A stretch of DNA of 64,000 bases. Source: Catonia carolina (lineage: Eukaryota; Arthropoda; Insecta; Hemiptera; Achilidae). A model generated the notes under the pieces. That model did no database searches and was not told the DNA's origin. It worked only from the letters and a program-made list of their open reading frames with translations. This document shows positions 43,801-53,239 of the stretch, in pieces (the first letter of the stretch is position 1; every line of letters starts with the position of its first letter). Where the stretch lies: NCBI GenBank assembly GCA_035578175.1, contig JAQMRL010000003.1:23708419-23772418 (forward strand). Direction: 5' to 3'. The translations under genes and the position numbers were made by a program.

Positions 43801-46800
43801 CGTGTCGCCCAGCCTCCGACCGCCACGACGACTACGACAGACGACCACCGCTTAAACGGCCCTTTTCAGGGCCACCAAATTAATAAGGTTGCCACTTAAT
43901 GTCGCCATCCGGTGACAGTAGTTTTATTGAAAAATAGTCTAAATTATTTTATAAAATACATATAATATTTTATAGAAATACAAGTAAAATTTCAGTGAGA
44001 CACACGTCAGTCTTTCACAGTAAATTTGATTTTTTTACTCATGAGTACCTGATCAGTTTCTCACCTAAAAAACAATGCCAAAAAAATTTAAGCCTTACAA
44101 TACTCTAGATTTGAAAGAAAATTAATTAAAAAAAGCCAAGCATCCATAAAATAGTTATGGGTTATTTAAGCAAAATTGCAAAAATTGACTTGGGAGTCAA
44201 CCTTTTAACAATTTACAGAGTGATTGTTAATTCCAATCTGGACCTATGGCATTCAACTGTGGGGTCTGCAAATTGGTCACATACAACATATCTGAGGAAT
44301 ACAAAATAAAATTCTCTGAATGTTAATAAAATACCTTTTTTACATAAATAACGAAAGGCTCCACTCATTCAGACAGAAGTGTATAAGAATAAAACATATT
44401 AACTCTAAAGTCCTTGTAAATTTGTTGGGTGACTGAGCATATGACCCTCTCGTCCATAATTTTCAGCTTTTTGGAGTAGTTACATGTAATTTTAAATGAA
44501 GATAATGGTTGCCACATAATAAATGTAGCTTACTGGTTGCTTTAAAAATATTTAAACAATGTCTAAAGACAAAGCAGTTGATATAATTTAAATAAATGAA
44601 AAGAAATTTTTTTTTATAAGGTTTAGGAACCCTTCCTGTATTTAATTAATTTTTAAAAATACATTTAATTTGTCAATACTTTCAATTGTGTACATTTTAT
44701 CGTCATGAGAATGTTATTTACTTTGATTATTTATTTATTTAATTAATTTTTAAAATACATTTAATTTGTCAATACTTTCAATTGTGTACATTTTATCGTC
44801 ATGAGAATGTTATTTACTTTGGATAATCCACTAGGATTAGGCCTAATAGTATCAATCCATTTTCGTACAATAAAACATATATTACTGTAAATAGACTGAA
44901 CATATTGTGCAATTAATGCATTATGTAACAACCTTCATGTCAAATTTTCTAGATTATTTTTATGAGTGATAGTATATTATAATGACCAGTAAAATAATGT
45001 ATCAAACTTTAATGATATTAATGTTTGGCTGCTATCGCAACCTTCAAAGTTATTTTTGATACAATAATTATGCAATTATTATACTTTTTATTTTTCATTT
45101 TTAAAGTAATAGATTTAATTAATAAATTATCAGAATTTGAAGTAGGTTGTAATGAACAGATTATTTACTAATTTAGTAGTGAATTTGAGATTAGTTTTAA
45201 GGGTCACACCAATTTCGTATTACTTATTTTAATATATTGTATATATATATAATATTTGGTGATTACAAATTATCGTGTTATCGGTATAATGTAAATTCAA
45301 ATTGGTTATCGCCATGATGTGTTTGCCCTTTTAAAAGTAATTACTTAATCAATTTTTTATCCTTCTAATTTTACTAACTTTTGTACGTTAATTGACATTC
45401 ATAAGATTATATTACTTTTAAATTATCTAACATGCCTTTCTTTGTAATCACTTTGGTTTTTTTTTAAATTTTATTGTATCAGTTGCTTAGTCATTGGTGT
45501 TGAATTTCTTATTGCAACTGCGATTAGTTATTTACGACTAATGAATAGTTATTAATAATTCTAGTCCCCCTCCCGTACATATTTATGCAGTTACCGACTG
45601 GCATTTTATTATTGTAACACTTTAGCCTAGGTTTGTTCAGAATCTGGGTATCATAAAAATAAACAGATGTTCTTTAAATGTAAAACAATTAATTATTTAT
45701 TTACATAATTAATAAATCGCAATTAATGATTAAACTTACGTGTAAACTAAAGTTGACTAACAATAGAATATTATCCTTAAGAATCAAAACAATTGATTTA
45801 CCTATCCACAACAACTTGCTACTACCCATACACGCACGTATTACCCATCAATGTTAAGAAAGCACAGTGAACGCACAGAGTGTGGTTAGGTTGCTGTAGG
45901 ACGGTGCCGTAGTGGGGAGGCAGACTGAATGTTCACACGTTCATGTGCGTTCACATTTACGTACGCTTGATTGTTTAGTTTTACGGATAGTAAATAATTT
46001 GTTATTTTTTATAGTATTTTAATTTTTTTGTATTTGGTTTTTCCATTTTAATTATCTAATAACAAAGGAAAAGTAGCAAGGAAGTAGGTATGCGGATTTT
46101 TAATTTAATGGTTCTAATGTTCTATGTGGAAATTGTACACAATATTTCTCAACGCGCATCTTTGAAAGTTATAAATATTAACTTTCTTCTTTAATCTTTT
46201 GCAACATTTTCCCGGTGTACTAAAATTTTCATTTTCACCCAGTTTCTTATTTCTGTTACAATTCTTCGCACCGTATGGATGGAGATGCCACAAAGGGTCA
46301 GCCACACGAGTTTGAATTTCTAACCGTAACATTTCAGGAATTTTTTTGTAAACATTCATACACATTATTTTACACATTACAAATTTATTTTGACTTTTTA
46401 AAGCCAAACCCCGTCCTAACCTGCAGTTCGATCTTGGCTGAGGCATTGCGAATGCTATTTAAGAAACTGCGAAGAGTATTGAAAAATACTGTTTATGAAA
46501 ACTATCGAAACGTAGACCACAACGCAAGTAAACTGTGAGAATGCACAGAGTGACTGGTTTCTTTTTCATGGAAGGAGGGAGGGCCGCGCGCCGGAGACCC
46601 AACATTTCCCCTCCATTATACTACAACCTAGGCCAACAACACGTAAAATGAACTACTGCGCATCATGTGATCACACTTTTTTAACATTGATAGGTAATAC
46701 GTACTATTATTACACTAATAATAATACATTTCTAATGTTAATTGTTAGGTTGAATGTCATCCTTATCTGAATCAGAGGCAATTGCAAGAATTCTGTAATT

Positions 46801-49800
46801 CAAAAGGAATTATATTAACAGCATACAGTCCTTTAGGATCACCTGATAGACCTTGGGGTAAACTAAATGATCCTCCGCTAATGGATGATCCAAAATTGCA
46901 AGCTGTTGCTGAAAAATACTTCAAAACACCAGCTCAAGTACTTATCAGATATCAGGTAATTGTTTGTTTTTCTTTTGTGGTAATTTTAATTATTTACATA
47001 AATTAGTAGTATATTTTGATGTATCTTGTTCTTCTTTTCACAATCAAGGATTAGCCTCTCGTCTGTTTTGACTTACAACAATGGCAAAACTCTATTGAAT
47101 TATTGGCATCTCTGGCATGGACTCCATCATTTTTGCTTTCCCTCTGGCCTGTATTTCAAATCGTAGAGGGTAATCCATTCCTCAGGTATTCTCTCTATGT
47201 GCTGCATCTATTGATTTTGATATTCTGCAATATTCCCGTTCAAGTTGTAAACATCCAGTTCTATGCTTTATATCCTTATTTCTCAGTTGGTCCCTACCAT
47301 TGCAACCCTTAGTTCTCAGCAGGAATTACATCTCTGCCACCTGTACTCTACTCACTTGTGGTTTCATAATAACCCACGACTCACTTCCATAGAGGACTGG
47401 GGCAGCCATGACTTCATAAAATTTTATTTTGGTTTCTTTCCTTGTTTTCCTGCATAGGGTTGTGCTAATAATTCCACACACTGCTTGGAATTTGCCAACT
47501 TTCTTCCCTATATCCAAATCTTGATCAAATACGATGTCACAACTTAAATATTTGCTTTGTGATAACTTGTACCAGTACCACATTACCTACCACAATTTTA
47601 GCCCTGGTGGAATATCTACCAATAAAGTTATTATCTTTGACTTTTTTTACAGAATCTTTGAAATTGTTGGGGGACCCAGAAAACTGGATTTTTGTAATGA
47701 AAAATTTATTTAGTTATTACCGTTTTTTTAATAGATTCCTTCAGTTACCTTCAAAGTACTCTCCATTAGATGTGATCCACTTGTCAAGTCGTTTTCCCAC
47801 TGTTTGAAGCACCTCTGGAACTCATCAACTTTGATATCGTTCAGTGCCCTTTGTGAAGCTGTTTATACCACCTCCTTATCATCAAAACGCTTTCCTATTA
47901 GATTTTTCTTCATTCTCGGAAATAGAAAAAGTTGCATAGGGCTAGTTCTGGCAAATATGGAGGTTAGGGAACAATAGACCACCACTGAGAGGCCAAATAC
48001 CAGTTCACTTGTAAGGCTGTGTGTGCGAGGGTGTTATCATGATGCGATGATGAGATTGTAAGGATTGTCAAAGTTCTGGGCGTTTCCTCCACACATCCTC
48101 TCGCAAACATCTTAAAACTTCCAAATAAAAGTGCTTGTTAATAGTCTGGCCAGGGGGAACGACTTCCCGATGTACAACTCCATGAACTTAAAACAAAAAC
48201 AATTGTTCGATTTCCCGCGGGGGATATCTTGAAGTTTAAACACAATGAAAATTACCCGCGACGGATAACTATTGAATTTAATGAAACGGCAAATAAACGA
48301 TTGTTGGTGGAGGACCAGATTGTTTTTATTAGATAGTTGTCAATCACAACTAAACGATTTAATGATTGTAACTGGCAATTTAAGGCAATTAAGAACGACT
48401 GACAAATTAAACAACAAAATGAATTAAATGGCATCAAAGGAAATGTAGGAATGCTCGCAAACAACAAACAATACAACAAATATTTAGCACTTACCTTGAT
48501 TAAGTCTTGAAGTTTTTCACACTTGCCGATAACGCGTGATTGATAAGATTGTAAAATCGCTAAAACATAATTTGCAAATTATAACAGTTAAAAATGCATA
48601 ATACACCATGAAATTCGCACAATTAGAGTTCTCATACAGAGATCGAACAAAGTACATCCACGACGGACATACATTTAAACAGAACGGTCATAGCACGCCA
48701 CTAATGACCGGAACGAAAAAAGTGCCTCAACTTGCTGCATCGCCTGCTAACTTGCGAGTGTGTCTGGAAGACAAAGGATGTAAAGAACGGTAGAAGGGGC
48801 AGGAAGAATGACGTGTGTGATGTCATAGGAACTATTTTATTTGGAAGATTTGAAATACTAAAGAAGCGGGAAATTGAGTACGCAATTGCCAGTGAGTTGC
48901 CTTAACAACAATGATCATCATCTTCACATTTGACCTCACTAGTCTTGCTATTTTTGGTCTGGGAGAGTTGGGAGTCTTCCACTGGCTTGGTTTCTGGGTC
49001 ATACTCATAACACCAACTCTTTTCACCTGAAATGACTTTGGTCAAATAGTTTGGATCACTTTCTATCTCTTTTTTCAAGTCCTGGCTCAAATCCATCACA
49101 TGTTTTTTTGATCCTGTTTGAGAAGATGACAAACAAATTTAGCGGCAACATGTCTCATTTGTTAATCCTCAGTCAAAATCTCCTGGTACCAACACCAACT
49201 CATGCCTGTCTCTTCTGAAATTTTGTTGATCGTGAAACAACGATCCTTGTTGATTTTTCAATGTTTTCATAGTTTTGAGATGTTGAAGGGTGCCCAGAAC
49301 GAATGTGGTCTTCAGCACTCATATCACCACGTTTAAAGCACCTGAAAACCGCTTGAAAATTGTGTGCGGCGCAAAGTATCCTCCTTGAAAGCCTGTTGAA
49401 GCATTTGGTAAGGTTCTATTGGCGATTTTTCACATAGGAAATGAAATTTCAAACACATACTTTGTTCTTTGAAATCTGCCATAACGACGTTGCAGGCAGA
49501 ACATGACAAAAGTAAAAAAAATACAACACTATGATCAAACTGTAACCTACAAACTGACACCATGTGGGCAGTTGTTTGTAAAAGATCTCTACTAACCCCA
49601 TCTCGTGGGAGAACTCTCTACTACGTCTATGAATGGCAGCATGTCCTTAGAACATCTATGCCTCAAAAATACCATTAATTAACTCATTCAAATATTAATA
49701 TAAATATTATGTAATATACAGCACGGGTCTCCAAACTACGGCCCGCGAACAGATTTTTTCCGGCCCGCGGAAAGCTAGCATACTGAGAAAAAGTTTTTAT

Positions 49801-52288
49801 TTGATAATATATTTCCTTTTAATCATTTTTACCATTAAATATGAGTACAGTAGTCGTCTCTCACTTGCCACTTCTTTTCTTAATAAGTGTAAAACTAGCT
49901 GTAAACAAGTAGTGATCAACCATTGTTTGACCCTAAATGGGCTGAAATTTTAAGTGGCAAACAAATGAAATATTCTCGCTAAAAAATAATTGTTCCTTTT
50001 AAGCTTTACACTTGTTGTAAACTCATGTATTGTCAAGTTTTCTTTAAAATTCAATGAAGTACATTTTGTAGTAAATTGAAAAGATTTGGTTTTGTATCAT
50101 CCTGTGTTTTCATTAAGCCTACTTGAAAACTCCTTTTACTGAACAAATATTATTTTATAGCAAATATAATTATTTGTTTGGTCACAGCTTTTTTTTTAAA
50201 TCACGTAAAGAATTTTAGTTAGCCAACAACAAAGATATTATAAGGAAATATAGCAACTTAAAAAACTAAGCAAGAAAATCTCAAAAACCACCACTGAGCT
50301 CTTAATTAGAAAAAACTTCGAGGGTGTATGGGGGGGGCTAGACTTTCTGCCCTGAAATATTGCTGGCCCGCCTTTCCTCCAAAAATTTACAATGTGGCCC
50401 TTGAGTAAAAAAGGTTGGAGACCCCTGATATACAGTATAATGCCAAATATTATTTTTTAAAAACTTTATGGGGCTAATATTTGATCACATTTATCAAGAT
50501 TGTTTTAAATAAATAAAATTGTTAAATTCTTAATGTTATTCTATCACTGTTGATGTTGTACTCTTTTTTTCATAGATTCAGCGAGGAAACATTGTTATAC
50601 CAAAATCAGTTACAAAATCACGTATTGAAAGTAATTTTGATGTTTTTGATTTTGAACTATCAAAGGAAGATGTGGCTTACATCGATAACTTTGACTGCAA
50701 TGGACGAATGTTTCATCGGAATTGGTAAGACTATAAATCTGTTTTAACAATGTTTAATTGTTAGTTTGTGTTTGAACAATTGGTTTAAATTTTAGGTTTG
50801 ATGAGAAGTCTCAATTTATTTCATGGTATCTACAAAGATGCAGTTTATTTTTTAACAATTACAAATATTAAATATTTATTAAATTTATTAAATATTAAAG
50901 TTATTTTTAGTGCATTTAATTTAATCTCTGTTTAAATACATTTTTGTAAACAGTATTTTCACTAGGTATACTATTTTTCAGGGCTGATTAGCTCTGAAGG
51001 ATGCATTGCCCTCTACCTACTTTATAGCTAGCCAATGACTTGCCAGCAATGTTGCCAACACTTGCTCTCGTAGCTCTTTTATATGTTTTGTCAGCCATTC
51101 TTTTGGTCTTTCAATAATTATAACCAATGAATATACAATCAGCTGATTATATTATAAAATATTGCATGTTAACGCGCTCTATAATCGATGTGTTCAGTAC
51201 GAGATGCAAGACACGAATGAACTACTGTGGCTCTTATACGTATGCGAGCGTAATGTTTGTCCGGCTGAAACATTCATACAATCTGACAACGCTGGCAAAT
51301 GTTTTGATTGATCTAAACGCATGGAAGAGCAGAGCTCATCAACCATGAAAAGTATTATAATCATCTGTACTTATATTACAAAGAAGTAACGTTTGTTTTT
51401 TGTGCAAGGTAATCTCAGAAATTACCCAACCGATTTCAAAAATTATTTCACTAGTGGAAGCTTAGAGCTTCCTGAGTAATATAGGATACATGACATTATT
51501 AAACTATTAAAATTAAATCATCTTTTATTTTATTTGTTTGTGACAGATGGTTCTTTTATCTTCAGGTTTATACAATCTTTTATATTCAATGTATGACATT
51601 ATTCTGCCAGGTATCAGGTATGATACAGTACCGCCCTACAATATGTCATCATTCTTTACTCTTTTCCTTTTCCAGGATATTTAAAAATTACTTATGACAC
51701 AGATATCCAAAAAATAATTTCACTTTCGATTTCAGCATAGAAAGTTAGTTAACCTTCCAAAAAGCAAAGAGATCGTACTATTTTTTTGAAAAATAGGTTT
51801 TACCTAAGTTTTCTTGTTACACGTATTCAGTTATTCTCCCCGTCCATTGGTGATTTATACTGTTAATAAAATTCCTATTTTCAGTTACAATTGGTTTTAT
51901 TTGTATGGTCATAATTTTGCTTTCAAAGGTGTAAAGTTGTACCTTTTGTGGTTTGCAACATGCTACATCACATTTGATGATTTAGTAACTTAACTTTTCA
52001 GTTTAAAAAAAAAAATAATAATACAGGTAAAGTAATGGTAATAATTTAATCCATACATTTTCACTTAGCAATGAAATATTATTTGTCAGTTTACAGTAAC
52101 AAATTAGATTGATTTAGTTCACGAAACTTTGGTTTATTGATTAACTAGATCATTTCAAGTAAATTAAAAATTTATTCTTGTATCACATTTTGTTAAATTT
52201 TAATGAATAAAAATGATTGTTTATACAATTTTTATTATTTTTCAGGGCTAGTGACCACAAGGATTATCCATTCAGTATTGCATTTTAA
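25819..52288 (+). CDS. AKR-B: aldo-keto reductase, complete seven-exon gene
   Basis: Exons 25819-25896, 28752-28919, 30910-31026, 42071-42265, 46749-46955, 50576-50724 and 52246-52288 all have GT-AG borders and join in frame to 318 codons plus stop, the usual AKR size. The enzyme reduces aldehydes and ketones with NADPH in a (beta/alpha)8 barrel in the cytosol. The catalytic tetrad is Asp48, Tyr53, Lys82 and His115, with the same spacing as human aldose reductase; Trp25 of GLGTWK is kept. [18 protein letters not shown] and [13 protein letters not shown] build the cofactor site. The oddity is Gly116 (LIHGP) where the family has Trp (LIHWP). Introns total about 25.7 kb and are full of transposons. 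Clearly AKR, probably AKR1-like; substrate unknown. Confidence 0.93.
26889..27124. repeat. 124-bp tandem duplication
   Basis: Two copies, 26889-27012 and 27013-27124, nearly identical (GACTATT versus GATTATT). Each contains the GC-rich word GCGTGGTGCGGGCGCAGCCA in AT-rich surroundings. A recent duplication. Confidence 0.85.
27635..27795 (+). mobile_element. tRNA-derived SINE, family 1
   Basis: Box A-like GTAATGGTTAGCGCAATGG, box B GGGTTAGATTCCC, GTTCTGGCATTTTTTCAT, then GTCTGCATTAGCAGAAATTT and AACAGTCTAACGT. The acceptor stem does not close (GGTCCAT against TTCTGGC), so it is not a working tRNA. Confidence 0.7.
28752..28919 (+). CDS. AKR-B exon 2 (catalytic Asp, Tyr, Lys)
   Basis: 56 codons, phase 0 on both sides. 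[15 protein letters not shown] holds catalytic Asp48 and Tyr53; FITSK ends with Lys82. Acceptor TTTTTTACAG, donor GTAAGT. Confidence 0.92.
29241..29872 (-). mobile_element. non-LTR retrotransposon 3' fragment with 9-bp target duplication
   Basis: GTGAGAAGG lies at 29241-29249 and again at 29864-29872. Between them, on the minus strand, is the end of a Jockey/I-type ORF2 ([17 protein letters not shown], a C-terminal zinc motif, then [14 protein letters not shown]) to a stop near 29677, then about 400 bp of 3' UTR and a poly(A) tail (T run 29250-29272). A 5'-truncated insertion in AKR-B intron 2. Confidence 0.8.
30027..30864 (+). repeat. 1-kb interspersed repeat, copy 2
   Basis: Same start (TTTACTTTCTCT) and end (GTTGTGTGAGTGTTTTACAC) as copy 1, but with only a short TG stretch and an internal deletion. 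It ends about 45 bp before AKR-B exon 3 and so lies next to that exon's acceptor region. Confidence 0.7.
30910..31026 (+). CDS. AKR-B exon 3 (catalytic His, Trp-to-Gly change)
   Basis: 39 codons, phase 0: [20 protein letters not shown] ... [14 protein letters not shown]. His115 is catalytic. GGG at codon 116 replaces the usual TGG. The donor is the first of six tandem GTAA units. Confidence 0.9.
31027..31050 (+). repeat. (GTAA)6 at the exon 3 splice donor
   Basis: The repeat begins exactly at the exon-intron border, so GTAAGT occurs every four bases. It gives up to six alternative 5' splice sites. Confidence 0.95.
31051..32014 (+). other. AKR-B intron 3, 5' part
   Basis: AT-rich, no repeat or gene recognised. 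The frame at 31833-32021 has no recognisable motif. Confidence 0.35.
32015..32619 (+). repeat. tandem duplication of the intron 3 end and first bases of exon 4 (copy 1 and start of copy 2)
   Basis: The unit 32015-32570 (556 bp) ends inside a copy of the exon 4 start. The second copy begins at 32571 (TGACTAGAACACAGTTCATT), runs to 32619, is interrupted by the BEL/Pao element, and resumes at 41551 to reach true exon 4 at 42071. The copies differ by a few substitutions and indels. Confidence 0.88.
32563..32577 (+). pseudogene. decoy exon 4 start ending in a stop
   Basis: TTTTTGTTACAG (acceptor ending 32562) is followed by GAA AAC AGT GAC TAG. The acceptor and first 10 exon bases duplicate those at 42071. 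Joined to exon 3 in phase 0 it reads three native codons, then Asp, then stop. Confidence 0.75.
32620..33522 (-). repeat. BEL/Pao LTR (3' LTR of the element)
   Basis: 903 bp, starting TGTTGAATGCGGTAGC and ending GCGCGATACTAAACA on the plus strand. It carries an extra copy of a roughly 25-bp unit (AAAAGGGGTAAATGGAAAAG) that the other LTR lacks. Confidence 0.9.
33523..33534 (-). other. polypurine tract of the BEL/Pao element
   Basis: On the minus strand AGGTGGGCGGGA abuts the 3' LTR start. Confidence 0.6.
33896..34116 (-). repeat. 72-bp tandem repeat in the BEL/Pao 3' region
   Basis: Three units beginning GACGAGATGAGTATGAATCA (the first lacks six bases), with CGGCGAAGGCAGCTTGAGG inside. It lies between pol and the 3' LTR and is not part of pol. 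The frames across it are shadows. Confidence 0.85.
34410..38039 (-). pseudogene. pol: BEL/Pao Pol: RT, RNase H, integrase (cut off from protease by a stop)
   Basis: About 1209 codons read through to the terminal stop. Numbered from the GTG at 37985: Pao reverse transcriptase with [20 protein letters not shown] and [10 protein letters not shown] (YVDD from residue 345), an RNase H-like region ([24 protein letters not shown]), an integrase HHCC finger (HSGPRTT...CTRCIRF), a D-D-E core starting at Asp896 (VGIDYAGPF), SDNGTNFVG, then [14 protein letters not shown], and a DUF5641-like tail ([14 protein letters not shown]). Domain content and length are normal. A TAA at 38042-38040 separates it from the protease in the same frame, so as it stands only readthrough would give a fusion. 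Confidence 0.88.
38040..38807 (-). pseudogene. BEL/Pao zinc knuckles and aspartic protease segment
   Basis: Bounded by in-frame stops at 38810-38808 and 38042-38040. [27 protein letters not shown] and [14 protein letters not shown] are CCHC/CCHH-like knuckles, followed by a Ser/Thr/Gln-rich linker and [12 protein letters not shown], the retroelement protease active site. No frameshift: it stays in the same frame as its neighbours. Confidence 0.8.
38808..39140 (-). pseudogene. BEL/Pao Gag C-terminal segment
   Basis: Same frame, between a TGA at 39143-39141 and a TAA at 38810-38808. It contains [18 protein letters not shown] and [18 protein letters not shown], typical of the region after DUF1759 in BEL/Pao Gag. 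Confidence 0.75.
39141..39755 (-). pseudogene. gag: BEL/Pao Gag N-terminal segment (DUF1759-like)
   Basis: The ATG at 39755 opens 204 codons to a TGA at 39141. [20 protein letters not shown] and [17 protein letters not shown] are the hallmark of the DUF1759 capsid-like domain. The N terminus has coiled-coil character (RIERELNNM...LRQEFDTIL). This is probably the true gag start, since the leader upstream has no matching frame. Confidence 0.82.
39756..40596 (-). other. BEL/Pao leader
   Basis: About 840 bp between the 5' LTR and gag. GTTCGGATTATTGAA-like words recur three or four times near 39920-40015. No tRNA primer-binding site with TGG next to the LTR was found. Confidence 0.5.
40597..41545 (-). 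repeat. BEL/Pao LTR (5' LTR of the element), with small insertion
   Basis: 949 bp. Same sequence as 32620-33522 apart from indels and an insertion of about 66 bp (40993-41058) that duplicates TTGCAGCGTGGAGA. Confidence 0.9.
40979..41060. mobile_element. small retroposed insertion inside the LTR
   Basis: TTGCAGCGTGGAGA occurs on both sides of a CTTCTTCTTCTTCTTTATCT-type tract plus unique sequence. The other LTR has a single copy, so this is a true insertion with a 14-bp target duplication. A minus-strand reading ends in (GAA)n, as expected for a short 5'-truncated non-LTR or SINE tail. Confidence 0.65.
42071..42265 (+). CDS. AKR-B exon 4
   Basis: 65 codons, phase 0: [20 protein letters not shown], then [24 protein letters not shown] is an AKR signature. 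Acceptor TTTGTTACAG, donor GTATTA. Confidence 0.92.
42266..43275 (+). other. AKR-B intron 4, 5' part
   Basis: Contains the family 3 SINE at 42415-42720. The rest is AT-rich with no recognised feature. Confidence 0.4.
42415..42720 (+). mobile_element. tRNA-derived SINE, family 3
   Basis: Box B GGTTCAAATCC (42488-42498) in a tRNA-like head, then GGATTTGAATAATGAACAGT, TGTTCTTTGATGGTTAGGGT and ATACTCTTTCAGGAGTG, a body shared with 59035-59215. Confidence 0.6.
43276..43921 (+). mobile_element. solo LTR with 4-bp target duplication (gypsy-like)
   Basis: 638 bp at 43280-43917, TGTCACCGCC...CGGTGACA, with 8-bp inverted ends. GTAG flanks both sides (43276-43279 and 43918-43921). The GC-rich body contains CTATATAAAGAGCGCTGCAC (a TATA box near 43467), so transcription would run on the plus strand. 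The frames at 43279 and 43494 are within the LTR and I do not regard them as genes. Confidence 0.85.
44150..44480 (+). pseudogene. Jockey-clade reverse transcriptase C-terminal relic
   Basis: Plus-strand pieces resemble the [21 protein letters not shown] segment that follows the RT domain in Jockey elements (here [20 protein letters not shown]), then a worn tail. Several stops. Confidence 0.45.
44645..44825. repeat. 96-bp tandem duplication
   Basis: ACATTTAATTTGTCAATACT and the following 65 bases occur twice, 96 bp apart, nearly identical. Confidence 0.8.
44826..46748 (+). other. AKR-B intron 4, 3' part
   Basis: AT-rich up to about 45840, then a mixed region with GC-rich islands (45880-45960 and 46560-46620). 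The minus frame at 46114-46446 (LPEI-less, Cys/Lys-rich C terminus) is not like any family I know. GCACAGAGTG occurs at 45875 and 46545 and may mark an unclassified element. Confidence 0.35.
46749..46955 (+). CDS. AKR-B exon 5
   Basis: 69 codons, phase 0: [51 protein letters not shown]. The cofactor pocket residues of the family are present. Acceptor TTGTTAG, donor GTAATT. Confidence 0.92.
47040..47600 (-). pseudogene. RTE-like reverse transcriptase relic
   Basis: The minus strand reads [40 protein letters not shown] and YGSESWV, matching the KYLG-to-YGSE segment at 19100-19310. Frame breaks on both sides. Confidence 0.6.
47640..49600 (-). pseudogene. mariner-like transposase relic, split by a solo LTR
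   Basis: The minus strand begins with a mariner-type N terminus ([33 protein letters not shown]). Further on come [17 protein letters not shown] (a variant of the GDE-W catalytic block), [12 protein letters not shown] and, toward 47760, the KRFDD and [12 protein letters not shown]-terminal parts. Many frame breaks. The family's DDE/D enzyme moved by cut and paste at TA. A 704-bp solo LTR (48204-48907) lies in the middle. Confidence 0.75.
48199..48912. mobile_element. solo LTR inside mariner relic, 5-bp target duplication
   Basis: 48204-48907, 704 bp, starting TGTTCGATTTCCCGC and ending GTTGCCTTAACA, flanked by ACAAT on both sides (48199-48203 and 48908-48912). It differs from the BEL/Pao and gypsy LTRs of this window. 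The ORFs inside are random. Confidence 0.8.
49714..50435. mobile_element. hAT non-autonomous element with 8-bp target duplication
   Basis: ATATACAG flanks both ends (49714-49721 and 50428-50435). The left end CACGGGTCTCCAAACTACGG and the reverse complement of the right end, CAGGGGTCTCCAACCTTTTT, are hAT-type inverted repeats, with GGCCCGCG and GGGCCAC subterminal words. 706 bp, no transposase. Confidence 0.88.
50576..50724 (+). CDS. AKR-B exon 6
   Basis: 149 nt entering in phase 0: [20 protein letters not shown] then [19 protein letters not shown]. It leaves two bases (TG) for the last exon. Donor GTAAGA. The same length as the AKR-A exon at 160-308. Confidence 0.92.
50725..52245 (+). other. 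AKR-B intron 6
   Basis: AT-rich, no repeat or gene recognised. The frame at 51127-51348 has no recognisable motif. Confidence 0.4.
52246..52288 (+). CDS. AKR-B exon 7
   Basis: Completes a Trp codon, then [13 protein letters not shown] and TAA. 43 nt, as in AKR-A. Acceptor TTTTTCAG. Confidence 0.92.
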
Positions 52289-52465
52289 AAAGAACACCTG
52301 TTTGAATATCTGTCCAAAAACTGGGTTACAGTTTGAGATAAAGTATTTCTGTGTTTAATTGTCTGTATGAATACAATTAATTCTTACGATTATTCTGTTG
52401 TTGGAATCTATGTTTCAGTTGTTAGAAATTATGTTCTGATCAGAAAAATGTTTTATTTTATACTT

Positions 52466-52471
52466 AATAAA
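52466..52471 (+). promoter_or_regulatory. AKR-B candidate polyadenylation signal
   Basis: AATAAA lies 178 bases past the stop, followed by T-rich sequence (TTTTTTATTTTTAAT). Confidence 0.5.
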
Positions 52472-52489
52472 TCTTTGGAATAACTTATT

Positions 52490-53230
52490 TGTGATTTTTT
52501 ATTTTTAATACATTGAACTATAATTTAAAGTATTTGTAGGCTAATACTGTGTGTATTTGGACATATTAGATGATAATTTTTAGAGGCAGTACTATTTCTT
52601 GCCACTCCAACATAGTGATGGACAAAAGTAACCGCGTTTGCTTCTTTGTGCCAGTTTTATAAATGTAATTTATGCACCATAAAACTGGTACACAAATGAC
52701 CTGTTGTAATATTTAACGGCAGTACCATGACTATTCATAATATGTTTATAATGTACAATTTTATCAATAGCCAAGAAATTCTTTTTTGAGTTACAATTGT
52801 GTTGTTTTATATAAGATCCTTCGTGTTCGTTTAACACATTACACTTGTAAAATTTGTAAAACAATTATACACATAGTGAGTATTCCATGAACACTGAGAA
52901 ACTATTTATTTTTATTATTTACTTAACAACACATAGTAATACACAGACTAATTGACACATGATTTCTGAATGGCAAACACTGCGCATGAATAATGTTATT
53001 ACTGCACAGAACGCAATATCAAAAACCGATGCCAAAATAAATATCAAGAAATGGCACAATTGATATGTTTACAAATTTAATTTGTAACAATTATTATAAA
53101 TTAACAATTTGTTATTTTTATTGACTTTTGATCACTTTAGCCCAGAAATATCAATTAATAAATAATCAAATAATAAACAAAATCATGTCTTATAAATCAG
53201 CCATAATTAAGTGTTCAAACGTAACTATTT
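52490..53230. other. intergenic downstream of AKR-B
   Basis: AT-rich. No gene or clear repeat seen. Confidence 0.35.
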
Positions 53231-53239
53231 ACTAATGAT

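Noticed and set aside
43279..43883. Two plus-strand frames with Pro/Arg-rich products
   Set aside because: They lie wholly inside a solo LTR with clear TG...CA ends and a target duplication; GC-rich composition explains the open frames.
46114..46538. Overlapping frames on both strands in AKR-B intron 4
   Set aside because: No domain recognised, no splice-site support, and the opposite frames overlap; at most part of an unclassified repeat.
48184..48916. piggyBac insertion with TTAA target
   Set aside because: TTAA occurs near both edges, but the neighbouring sequence lacks piggyBac ends, while TG...CA with ACAAT duplicates fits an LTR exactly.
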